A DNA stretch of 64,000 nt, from positions 62,001 to 126,000 of the forward strand of contig NZ_JACJQA010000027.1 of the NCBI RefSeq assembly GCF_014696355.1, given 5' to 3'. Below, piece after piece: positions 36,859 through 44,270 of this stretch. Source of the stretch: Pseudanabaena sp. FACHB-1998 (GTDB taxonomy: Bacteria; Cyanobacteriota; Cyanobacteriia; Pseudanabaenales; Pseudanabaenaceae). Under the pieces are notes generated by a model. The model was not told where the DNA came from. It did not search any database and worked only from the letters and a program-made list of their open reading frames with translations. The translations under genes and the position numbers were made by a program. Every line of letters begins with the position of its first letter. Position 1 is the first letter of the stretch.

Positions 36859-37620
36859 TTATTTGCCTGACTTGATTTGATTAATTAATCCTTGCAAATC
36901 CTTGATGTCAGGTACACCTGAGAAGAAGACCCCATTAACTAAATAGGATGGTGTGCCTCTAACGCCGATAGACTTACCAAGTTCCACATCTTTCTGGATT
37001 GCAGTTTTTGCTTCGGCACTTTGGCGATCGCGATTAAATTTAGCTAGATCTAGGTTTAAGCTTTTTGCCAATTCCACATAAAAATCTTCGCCGAGCTTTT
37101 TCTGTTGCTCAAATAGAGCATCATGATATTCCCAAAACCGATTTTGTTGTAAAGCAGCCCAAGAAGCCAAAGCCGCAGGTTCCGCCTGAGCGTGAATATC
37201 TTTAAGCGGGAAATGTTTGTATACCAGAGTCACATCATTCTGATTGCTTGCCATGAATTCCTTCACTACAGCATGGGCTTTAGCGCAATAAGGACATTCA
37301 AAGTCTGAGAACTCCGCAAAAATGATTTTTTGGCTACTAGAACCTGTAATTGGAGAATTCCGCAACAATAGGCGAGGTTCTTGCCGCACTTGTGACAAGA
37401 TTTTGTCACGAGCTTCTTCTTCTTTTTGCGCCTGTGATTTTTGATAAGACTGCACGGAGTCAAGAATAACTTGAGGATTTTTCCGAATAATCTCTAAAAC
37501 TTTGGTCTCAAATTGAGTATCAGATAGTTGAGCGCTAGCAGACTGTCCAGAAGATGCACAACTAGAGACAATCAGCAACAGAGCAAAGAGAGCTGACAAT
37601 AAGTAAGTTTGGAAGCGCAT
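36859..37620 (-). CDS. DsbA-like thiol oxidoreductase lipoprotein
   Basis: A 253-aa thioredoxin-fold protein. The N-terminal signal ends in a lipobox (LLIVSSC), so it should be a periplasm-facing lipoprotein. The active site is FECPYCAKAHAVVKEFM (CPYC); the cis-Pro loop is GVRGTPSYLVNG. Closest to BdbD/DsbA_4-type proteins that introduce disulfides. It starts ATG 37620. Upstream lies a pile of palindromes (37684-38235). Confidence 0.88.
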   Translation of the reverse strand: MRFQTYLLSALFALLLIVSSCASSGQSASAQLSDTQFETKVLEIIRKNPQVILDSVQSYQKSQAQKEEEARDKILSQVRQEPRLLLRNSPITGSSSQKIIFAEFSDFECPYCAKAHAVVKEFMASNQNDVTLVYKHFPLKDIHAQAEPAALASWAALQQNRFWEYHDALFEQQKKLGEDFYVELAKSLNLDLAKFNRDRQSAEAKTAIQKDVELGKSIGVRGTPSYLVNGVFFSGVPDIKDLQGLINQIKSGK

Positions 37621-37683
37621 TGCAAAAATATCACAAATAAAAAGTGGAATCTTTCCGTTTAGTCTACACTAGCAATTCTCCAT

Positions 37684-37740
37684 AAGGATCAGTTTTGCTG
37701 AAAGTCAGTATATGTCTGACTTTCAGCAAAACTGATCCTT
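37684..37740. repeat. 25-bp-arm palindrome
   Basis: AAGGATCAGTTTTGCTGAAA... pairs perfectly with its complement around TATATGT. First of six consecutive palindromes in the divergent gap before the small gene at 38369. Confidence 0.65.
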
Positions 37741-37756
37741 ATTTTTTATTTTTTCC

Positions 37757-37860
37757 TAAGTAGCTATGCGAAATTAAATATAAAACCCCAAAACCTGTAG
37801 CGAACGCTGCGCGTTCGCTACAGGTTTTGGTTTCAGTTTTTTAACTATGTCCAGCTACTT
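37757..37860. repeat. Family-D palindromic element
   Basis: Core CCAAAACCTGTAGCGAACGC, TGC, complement (37788-37830), inside outer AAGTAGCT (37758-37765) and AGCTACTT (37853-37860). AATTAAATATAAAACCC is shared with 26730-26750. Confidence 0.65.
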
Positions 37861-37973
37861 ATAGCTGTGGGCACTTGCATTAGGACAAATCAAAACCCAA
37901 GAAGCGAGTTGCGGTGCTTCGCGCCGCAACTCGTCTTCTGGTTTTGTGTCCTAACAAGAATGGCAACAGCTAT
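37861..37973. repeat. Family-A' palindromic element
   Basis: Outer ATAGCTGT and ACAGCTAT; core GCGAGTTGCGGTGCTTCGCG. It abuts family D on its left and family A on its right. Confidence 0.7.
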
Positions 37974-37974
37974 A

Positions 37975-38093
37975 TATAGCCAAGCAAGAGTTAGCCAGTA
38001 CAAACCAAAACCCAAAAAGCGAGTGGCGGCGCTTCGCGCCGCCACTCGCTTTTTGGGTTTTATGTCCTAAGCAAAACTTACCTTGCTATAGCA
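37975..38093. repeat. Family-A palindromic element
   Basis: 26-bp perfect arms 38007-38032 and 38036-38061 around TTC. The flanks are the same as at 33459-33570 and in the same orientation; only the central triplet is inverted (TTC versus GAA). Confidence 0.8.
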
Positions 38094-38095
38094 AT

Positions 38096-38186
38096 AGGAC
38101 TTACGCAAAGCTAACAAATTTATTAGATTTCGGGTAGATGTGGCTCGCGCTTGGCTCGCGCTACATCTACCCGAAACGTAAGTCCT
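38096..38186. repeat. Interrupted palindrome with internal 11-bp duplication
   Basis: AGGACTTACG (38096-38105) and CGTAAGTCCT (38177-38186) close the element; TTTCGGGTAGATGT pairs with its complement inside. The centre reads TGGCTCGCGCT twice in tandem, which breaks the symmetry. Confidence 0.6.
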
Positions 38187-38190
38187 AAGC

Positions 38191-38235
38191 AAAAAATAAG
38201 AGTGGTGGCGCGAAGCGCCGCTACTCTTATTTTTT
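38191..38235. repeat. 21-bp-arm palindrome (two mismatches)
   Basis: AAAAAATAAGAGTGGTGGCG..., GAA, complement. Last of the six in this intergenic stretch. Confidence 0.6.
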
Positions 38236-38368
38236 GGGTAAAGTCCTTATGGTTGATATAGACCATAGTGGGGGATAATAAATTGTGTTAAGTTATACTA
38301 ACATTTGTAAGGAATATGCCCGAGGCGATTGTTTTGATACTTAATTAAACTCTTCGCAGATATAAAAA

Positions 38369-38632
38369 ATGTACGTTAACGATACTTACTCCCATACTGA
38401 AACCCTTGTTATAGCAGGCAGCTATAACGAATATTTAAATTGGCGAAAGGAAAATCCTGAAATTCGATCTTGCAAATATGTAGAGAGAATTGAAGACTTA
38501 CAGGGAATAAATGGTTTTTTGGCAGATATTGTTCTTTACGGGAATTACCAGAGCAACCCAATTTACCATTCGGCATTGATGCGATCGCTTCTTACAGAAA
38601 GAGATTCTCCATTCCATGCCTATGTTCGCTAA
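38369..38632 (+). CDS. Small hypothetical protein
   Basis: An 87-aa protein beginning MYVNDTYSHTETLVIAGSYN with an alpha/beta-like pattern and two Tyr-rich parts. I recognise no family. Support: ATG start, clean frame, and a perfect 20-bp terminator hairpin at 38628-38670 overlapping the stop. Confidence 0.6.
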   Translation: MYVNDTYSHTETLVIAGSYNEYLNWRKENPEIRSCKYVERIEDLQGINGFLADIVLYGNYQSNPIYHSALMRSLLTERDSPFHAYVR

Positions 38633-38670
38633 AAAAGAGGTTGGTGCAAAGCACCAACCTCTTTTTTAGC
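38628..38670 (+). terminator. 20-bp terminator hairpin
   Basis: GCTAAAAAAGAGGTTGGTGC, AAA, perfect complement, overlapping the stop of the 38369 gene; T-rich downstream. Confidence 0.75.
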
Positions 38671-38707
38671 AAAACCAAAGCGTGACCATAATTTTGTGTG
38701 GTTGGAC

Positions 38708-38810
38708 TATACCAAATCACGAAAGTGTGACAACACTTTTGTGATTTAAAAACCAAACCCAGTAAGGTTTTTAAAATGAAGAAATGGCGTAGACATTTCT
38801 TCATTTGATA
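38708..38810. repeat. Family-B two-hairpin element, copy 2
   Basis: Hairpin AAATCACGAAAGTGT/ACACTTTTGTGATTT, then AAAACCAAACCCAGTAAGG, then hairpin AATGAAGAAATG/CATTTCTTCATT. Same layout as 47953-48053 and, reversed, 11156-11265. Confidence 0.65.
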
Positions 38811-40823
38811 TTAATCGTTATAAATGTAGCGTAAGTTTAAATGCTCAGACATTTTAGTGAAAATTTTATCCTCCGAAAAAGGCTTGGCGACAAATCCATT
38901 AAAACCATGCAGATAGAGATCTTCTTCTCTTAGATCCTCAAGACTAGCGGTGAGAGCAATAATCTGTACTTTCTGGGATGGGGAAATGTTTAGATTAGTT
39001 TCTAGTTCTCGAATTGCTGCTGCTGCTTCATGTCCATTTAATAAGGGCATCCTGACATCCATCCAAATCAGATGCGGTGACCAAGATTGCCACAGCGCGA
39101 TCGCCTCTTGACCATTACTAACTTCTTTGACCTCAAAGCCAAGGGGAGCCAAAATTCTCATTAATAACTGCCGATTTAAACGCATATCTTCGGCAATCAA
39201 GATGCGATAGGCTTGCTCAGACTGCGCCCCAATGACTCGATGGAATAATTTTGTTGCGGGATCTTCTTTAAATAGCTCCAGAGATTTAATAGGTATATGA
39301 AAACTAAAAGTAGAACCCTTGCCTACTTTACTATTTACAGTCATTTGTCCGCCCATCAGCCGCACGTAGTTATAACTAATTGATAGCCCTAAGCCAGTGC
39401 CTTCTTGCGATCGCCTGCCCGAATCAGTTTGCACAAAGGGCTGAAATAGCGTTTTTACTTCCGCTTCCGAAATACCCATACCCGTGTCTTCTACATCAAA
39501 GCAAATGTAGTGCTGATTAGTAAAACCTCTAGCGACAGCATCTTGAACTACTTCAGGATAAGCTCGCACATAGATATGACCGACATCCGTAAACTTAATC
39601 GCATTACTAATTAAATTAATCAGGATTTGGCGTAATTTCCCTTCATCAATATATATATAGGGAGGAATATCAGGATGAATAGAAAAATCAAATTGGAGTT
39701 CTTTTTCCTGTGCTTTGAGAGCGAGCATATCTCGCGCAGTATCAATAATTTCGTAAAGATAACATTCTTTCTCGCGCAGCATCACGCTACCAGCTTCAAG
39801 TTTAGACATTTCCAAAATGTCGTTAATCATGACTAGTAAATGATTGCCACTATTGCAAATCGTCTGTAAATCCGTTTTATGCTGATCATTCAATTCTTGA
39901 TCGTAGAGCATCAATTGAGCAAATCCCAATATGGCATTGAGAGGAGTTCGTAACTCATGGCTCATATTTGCTAAGAAAGCCGCCTTAGAGCGACTAGCCG
40001 TTTCCGCCGCTTCTTTTGCCTGTGTGAGATCGCGAGTACGCTCTTCAACCCGTTGTTCTAATAAGTTAGCTTGCTCTCTTAGCTTTGCTTCGGATATGCG
40101 TAGGGCAATTTCCGTATTTTTCAGCAGAGTAACATCATAGAAAGTACTTAAGAGAACTCTTTCTCCTTTCAGCCATAGTAAATGGAGAGAAGCTAGCACC
40201 CATATGGGTTCATTATTAACAGTACATAAACGTATTTCATAATCGCGAACACTCTGGGTTCGCAGAAATTGCTGTTGCAAGCTTTCCCAATCACTCTTGA
40301 GATAAAAAAGATCGGCTAAAGAATGTTGCACTAATTCGCGGGATTCCCTTTTTAGCATGGAACCAGCGCTAGTATTAGCATAGGAGATTACACCATCAGC
40401 AAGGCGGCTAACTAACATGGCCATGCTGGTAGACTCAGCAATGACGCGAAACTGCTCTTCACTCTGACGCATAGTTTCTACAGCGCGATTATATTGTTCG
40501 TACTCGATCGCATCACCATGTTCGGTAGCGGTCGCCAACATAATTTCGAGATCGCTTTTATCGCGATAGACAATTTCTAAGATGGACTGCAAAGTGGCTT
40601 GAGCCATTTTGCGCTCAATAATTTCACTTTTAAGTCTTTTGTTGACCTCTAGCAACTCTGCTTCGATGAGGTCGCCATGTTCAATTGCAGTGAGTAAAGA
40701 ATTTTCCAAGTCACAATTTTCTGATTGAAGTTTGGTGACTTCAGTTCGTAATTCCGTAAGTTCTTGCTGAAGAGAGGGGCTATCTTTTACCGACTTGCCT
40801 TCAGAGATTGGGGGATTGTTCAT
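38811..40823 (-). CDS. Hybrid sensor histidine kinase / response regulator
   Basis: A 670-aa cytosolic kinase from ATG 40823. N-terminal coiled coil with two TAxEHGDxIExE motifs; PAS domain about 110-235; HisKA with the phosphorylated His in NMSHELRTPLNAILGFAQLM (near residue 290); HATPase with DTGMGISEAEV and [11 protein letters not shown] domain about 539-665 with the Asp in LIWMDVRMPLLNG. No membrane segment, so it senses an internal signal. The target is not nearby. The frame to 40868 is not favoured. Confidence 0.9.
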   Translation of the reverse strand: MNNPPISEGKSVKDSPSLQQELTELRTEVTKLQSENCDLENSLLTAIEHGDLIEAELLEVNKRLKSEIIERKMAQATLQSILEIVYRDKSDLEIMLATATEHGDAIEYEQYNRAVETMRQSEEQFRVIAESTSMAMLVSRLADGVISYANTSAGSMLKRESRELVQHSLADLFYLKSDWESLQQQFLRTQSVRDYEIRLCTVNNEPIWVLASLHLLWLKGERVLLSTFYDVTLLKNTEIALRISEAKLREQANLLEQRVEERTRDLTQAKEAAETASRSKAAFLANMSHELRTPLNAILGFAQLMLYDQELNDQHKTDLQTICNSGNHLLVMINDILEMSKLEAGSVMLREKECYLYEIIDTARDMLALKAQEKELQFDFSIHPDIPPYIYIDEGKLRQILINLISNAIKFTDVGHIYVRAYPEVVQDAVARGFTNQHYICFDVEDTGMGISEAEVKTLFQPFVQTDSGRRSQEGTGLGLSISYNYVRLMGGQMTVNSKVGKGSTFSFHIPIKSLELFKEDPATKLFHRVIGAQSEQAYRILIAEDMRLNRQLLMRILAPLGFEVKEVSNGQEAIALWQSWSPHLIWMDVRMPLLNGHEAAAAIRELETNLNISPSQKVQIIALTASLEDLREEDLYLHGFNGFVAKPFSEDKIFTKMSEHLNLRYIYND

Positions 40824-41001
40824 GTAGTCAAACTTGGTGTAGCACTGCAATTTTTTACAAATGACCAAAATTGGTTTTTACAGCGTTCTAGGAATAATAC
40901 CAAAGCGCAAAATGGCGTAGTCCTTTTGTATTTTTAAATTTTATACTAATCCTCAAAATAGCAAAGTCTTTTTGATAGCTCACTATAGATGTCTCAGCAT
41001 T

Positions 41002-41111
41002 TATAGCTCATTCTTGCAACTCCCTTCCCACCCAAGAAGCGAGTTTCGGTGCTTTGCGCCTCAACTCGCTTCTTGGGTTTTGGTTTGTTTTAATGTAAGT
41101 GACCACAGCTA
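41002..41111. repeat. Family-A' palindromic element (reverse)
   Basis: TATAGCTCATTCTTGCAAC, then CCCAAGAAGCGAGTTTCGGT, GCTTTGCGCC... and TAAGTGACCACAGCTA at the end. Reverse complement matches 37861-37973. It lies between the hybrid kinase (minus) and DUF2949 (plus). Confidence 0.6.
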
Positions 41112-41137
41112 GAGATTTAGTGGTTATCTGCACAAAC

Positions 41138-41190
41138 GGGCTTAAAAACAAAGAACAAAGGCGAATCTTTGGTCGCCTTTGTTCTTTATT
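41138..41190. repeat. Hairpin upstream of DUF2949 gene
   Basis: AAAGAACAAAGGCGA, TCTTTGG, TCGCCTTTGTTCTTT. Stands about 100 bp before the ATG; the rest of 40869-41292 shows no gene. Confidence 0.5.
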
Positions 41191-41292
41191 AGGGACTGTC
41201 ACAAAAAATAACTTTGACGGACGTTGATAGATGTGGTAAGGTGCGCTACGCTATTAATCCAAATTGCTTAAGTAGATAGTTATTTGATCTCA

Positions 41293-41526
41293 ATGAGTTA
41301 TCAATCCCAGACATACGCGATCGCTAGTCGCCAAGAAGATTTAGAACGACACCTGCTAGAGGCTTCGGTAGTTGACCGTGAGCAATTAGCGGTGGCTAAA
41401 CGTTGGCAAGAGAGGCAAGAGGGCCCCTTGCTGATGGTGTTGCTACAATTAAGCTTTATTGATTTACAACAGTTCAGTGGCTTGCTGGACTGGTCAGGAC
41501 AAGGTCGGATGGATACTAGCTATTAA
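41293..41526 (+). CDS. DUF2949-like small protein
   Basis: A 77-aa protein from ATG 41293 (MSYQSQTYAIASRQ); the frame extends to 41284 (TTG). The pattern LERHLLEASVVDREQLAVAK and GPLLMVLLQLSFIDLQQFSGLLDW fits the cyanobacterial DUF2949 family, unknown function. MoaD-like gene follows on the other strand. Confidence 0.7.
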   Translation: MSYQSQTYAIASRQEDLERHLLEASVVDREQLAVAKRWQERQEGPLLMVLLQLSFIDLQQFSGLLDWSGQGRMDTSY

Positions 41527-41536
41527 TAGCTAGCTT

Positions 41537-41821
41537 CTAGCCACCACTGACGGGGGGGATCAGGGCTACTTCATCACCATGTTTCATTACAGTGTGGGGA
41601 TTTACAAAATTTAAGTTAATTGCATAACGGGTCAGCGATCGCCATTTTTCGAGGTGAGGTTGCTGGCTAACTAGGCGATCGAAGATTTGGGAGACGATTG
41701 CGCCAGACTCAAGGCTCATTTGCAGTTCATCAATGGCAAAGGCTTCTTGAAAAATGGCAAATAGCTTAACGGTGACTTGAATATTGGTTCCGATATTTTC
41801 AGAAATGGCTTTATGAGTCAT
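41537..41821 (-). CDS. MoaD/ThiS-family sulfur carrier
   Basis: A 94-aa ubiquitin-like protein. The C-terminus ends PPVSGG, the di-Gly needed for thiocarboxylation. The N-terminal strand VTVKLFAIFQEAFAI and KHGDEVALIPPVSGG are typical of MoaD, the small subunit of molybdopterin synthase. moaE is not adjacent, so ThiS-like alternatives are not excluded. A perfect 21-bp hairpin lies just downstream on the plus coordinates (41845-41889) near its start. Confidence 0.85.
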   Translation of the reverse strand: MTHKAISENIGTNIQVTVKLFAIFQEAFAIDELQMSLESGAIVSQIFDRLVSQQPHLEKWRSLTRYAINLNFVNPHTVMKHGDEVALIPPVSGG

Positions 41822-41844
41822 AGCTTTTCAGGTTCACGATGGAA

Positions 41845-41889
41845 TCCAAAAGCTGTAGCGCACGCGCAGCGTGCGCTACAGCTTTTGGA
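41845..41889. repeat. 21-bp-arm palindrome
   Basis: TCCAAAAGCTGTAGCGCACG..., GCA, perfect complement. Between the PhoH stop and the MoaD-like start, both minus strand; usable as the PhoH terminator. Confidence 0.7.
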
Positions 41890-41896
41890 GTTGTTT

Positions 41897-42877
41897 TTAG
41901 TTAGCTTCTTGATTGAGATTATTTTCGGCATCTTCATAGGCGGCGATGATGTTATGCACTAGGGGATGACGCACGACATCGTTTTTATCAAAGATATTAA
42001 AAGAGACACCCCGCACATTTTTGAGGATGTTCATAGCGATAATTAAACCCGATTTTTGATGGCGAGGTAAGTCGATTTGGGTGATGTCGCCTGTAACGAC
42101 CATACGCGATCTAAAGCCTAAACGGGTTAAGACCATTTTCATCTGGGCGGCTGTAGTGTTTTGGGCTTCATCCACGATGATGAAAGAATTGCTAAGGGTG
42201 CGTCCGCGCATATAGGCAAGGGGTGCGACTTCAATAATGCCGCGCTCCATGAGTTGGGGGACTTTTTCTGCACCAATCATTTCATGCATCGCATCGTAAA
42301 GGGGACGCAGATAGGGATCAATTTTTTGCTGTAAGTCTCCCGGTAAGAAGCCGAGACTTTCCCCTGCCTCGACGGCTGGACGGGTGAGGATAATGCGTTC
42401 AAATTTATTGCTTTGCAAAGCGCTGACAGCAGCCACAGCCGCGAGATAGGTTTTGCCCGTTCCTGCGGGTCCAACCCCAAAAATGAGATCATGGGTTTCC
42501 ATCGCCTTGACATATTGCTGTTGGCGATAGGTGCGTGGCTGGATAGAGTCGCCCCGTCGATTGCGGGAAATAGTAGCCCGATCGCGCCATTCGCTAGTTC
42601 GCTCTTCGGCGATCGCTTGGCGAGCCGCCCGAATATCGACAGAGGCGATCGCTTTTTCATCACTCCATAGAGGCTTGAGAGCCTTGATAATCTGTTCACA
42701 AAGACTAATTTGCTCAGGCGTACCATCGATGATCAGATCCTGTCCGCGCAGTACTAATTTGATGCCGAGTTCTTCGGCTAGGAGCTTGAGATTTTCCTCA
42801 CGATTTCCTGCTAAGGCGATCGCGCTGCTAGGAGTTGGCAAACTGAAAATATATGGTTCGTTGCGGGTAGTACCCAT
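41897..42877 (-). CDS. phoH: PhoH-family ATPase
   Basis: A 326-aa P-loop protein from ATG 42877 (MGTTRNEPYIFSLPTPSS). Walker A is FGVGPAGTGKTYLAAVAAVS; Walker B is FIIVDEAQNTTAAQMKMVLT; QIDLPRHQKSGL follows. An N-terminal KH-like segment precedes it. PhoH proteins are RNA-linked ATPases, with the exact role uncertain. The upstream frame to 42994 has poor family match. Confidence 0.9.
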   Translation of the reverse strand: MGTTRNEPYIFSLPTPSSAIALAGNREENLKLLAEELGIKLVLRGQDLIIDGTPEQISLCEQIIKALKPLWSDEKAIASVDIRAARQAIAEERTSEWRDRATISRNRRGDSIQPRTYRQQQYVKAMETHDLIFGVGPAGTGKTYLAAVAAVSALQSNKFERIILTRPAVEAGESLGFLPGDLQQKIDPYLRPLYDAMHEMIGAEKVPQLMERGIIEVAPLAYMRGRTLSNSFIIVDEAQNTTAAQMKMVLTRLGFRSRMVVTGDITQIDLPRHQKSGLIIAMNILKNVRGVSFNIFDKNDVVRHPLVHNIIAAYEDAENNLNQEAN

Positions 42878-42931
42878 CAAGTTAGTTATCCTTAATTTAG
42901 TCTTTATAGCGCTTTGCATCTTCTTAAAACT

Positions 42932-42958
42932 AAAAAAGCTTGCGAAGCAAGCTTTTTT
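42932..42958. repeat. Hairpin AAAAAAGCTTGC-GAA-GCAAGCTTTTTT
   Basis: 12-bp perfect arms with a GCGAAGC-type core; a second hairpin 42965-42999 (GAATTTTGACTTTG, TCATAGG, complement) follows. Both lie between the PhoH and cyclophilin genes and could terminate the latter. Confidence 0.65.
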
Positions 42959-43009
42959 AATAGGGAATTTTGACTTTGTCATAGGCAAAGTCAAAATTCA
43001 AAAGCTTAA

Positions 43010-44194
43010 TTACTTAACTAAGTTTTCTGCGCCACTGATCACACGGGCGGAGATTACTTTGTCGCCTAATCTTAGTTTATCCAAAGTTTCCTTACCTTCG
43101 GTGACATAACCGAAAACGGTATAGTTACCATCTAACAGGTTCAAGCCTGCGGGAGTTAGCTCTGACTCAAAGAGGTAGATAAAAAATTGCGATGAACCAG
43201 CGTTAGGATCATCATTGGGATGAGCCATCGCGACAGTACCGAAGGCTGCGAAGGGAAGGACGGGTAAGGAACCATATAAACCCATTTCTTCAAAGGTCTT
43301 GCCGTAGACGGGGAGTTTTTGATCGGGGAGACGGACTTCGATCGGCACATTGCGAGACTTGCCAGACTTGGGATCGATGTAGCCATCGGCGGCTCCATCA
43401 GGATCGCCCGTTTGGAGATAATAATTTTCATCGGCTCGGGTAAAGGTCAAGCCGTCATAAAAGCCTTTTTGAACGAGGTCAACAAATTGTCCTGCATTGA
43501 CGGGGGCGCTATAGCCATCAACGGTAATGATCGCGCTGCCCTTCTCGGTAGTTAGCTCCACTAGGGCGCGTCCCTTTAACTTGGGTAAGCTGGCATACTT
43601 GGCAGGAATTTCAAAGGGAAATTCTTTGATTAAGTCAGATTCTACTAAACCGACATAATCTAAGGCTTTTTCGGAAAGGGATTTGACGCTATTGCGATCT
43701 TTGATAGCGATCGCTTCCTGTAATGGAACTAAAGCCGTATTTAAACTGGTTAAATGTTCGGTAATGGCGGACTTGCGATCGCTATTGGCTTCGGCAATTA
43801 AATTTGCTTGATTTTGACTAAGGCTTGAGGTAATTTCTTCAACATCTTTTTTAAGATTGCTCCACCGCTTGAGATTAGCTTGACGGGGCATTTGCTCTAG
43901 GGTGTGCTGCACATCGCGGAGGGATTCGCTATCAATGGGCAGGGCATTTCGCAAAATGATCCGTGGATCTTTGATCGCGCTTTTAGTTGGTAAGGCTGCA
44001 AAAGTTGGTTGCGGCGCGATCGCCAATACCATCATCAAAGATGTCAACAGGACAATAGAGACAAAAATTGTTACAGGTTTAAAACTTAGTTTGAGCCAAT
44101 TTTTATGGAATAGAAGACCTATTTCCTGCACTTTTTGGCTTGGTAATCGATTATTCAATCGATCTAAATTACGATCTAAATTAAGATTCAACAT
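43010..44194 (-). CDS. CYP38/TLP-like peptidyl-prolyl isomerase
   Basis: A 394-aa protein from ATG 44194. A hydrophobic signal (residues about 40-66, ending APQPTFA) targets it across the membrane. A helical bundle (about 80-195) precedes the cyclophilin domain (about 210-390) with GFYDGLTFTRADENYYLQTGDPDG and SSQFFIYLF. The whole resembles CYP38 (plant lumen, PSII assembly) and its cyanobacterial relatives. The PPIase active-site residues appear altered (no canonical FxxR then QGGDF), as in CYP38, so it may be a chaperone. Confidence 0.85.
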   Translation of the reverse strand: MLNLNLDRNLDRLNNRLPSQKVQEIGLLFHKNWLKLSFKPVTIFVSIVLLTSLMMVLAIAPQPTFAALPTKSAIKDPRIILRNALPIDSESLRDVQHTLEQMPRQANLKRWSNLKKDVEEITSSLSQNQANLIAEANSDRKSAITEHLTSLNTALVPLQEAIAIKDRNSVKSLSEKALDYVGLVESDLIKEFPFEIPAKYASLPKLKGRALVELTTEKGSAIITVDGYSAPVNAGQFVDLVQKGFYDGLTFTRADENYYLQTGDPDGAADGYIDPKSGKSRNVPIEVRLPDQKLPVYGKTFEEMGLYGSLPVLPFAAFGTVAMAHPNDDPNAGSSQFFIYLFESELTPAGLNLLDGNYTVFGYVTEGKETLDKLRLGDKVISARVISGAENLVK

Positions 44195-44270
44195 TGCACC
44201 CAAAACTAAACTAGCCAATTAAAATGCTATTGCATTTGGTTGCACAGTTAGGCAAACTTATCTTGATTTC

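Noticed and set aside
37684-38240. CRISPR array
   Set aside because: The units are palindromic, of unequal length and from different families; there are no constant-length spacers and no cas genes.
40870-40995. Possible fourth family-B copy
   Set aside because: It has similar AT-rich hairpin-like pieces but lacks the ACCCAGTAAGG centre.
42277-43109. Open frames of 149 and 192 aa overlapping phoH
   Set aside because: Both run across the conserved PhoH reading frame and have no family-like motif.
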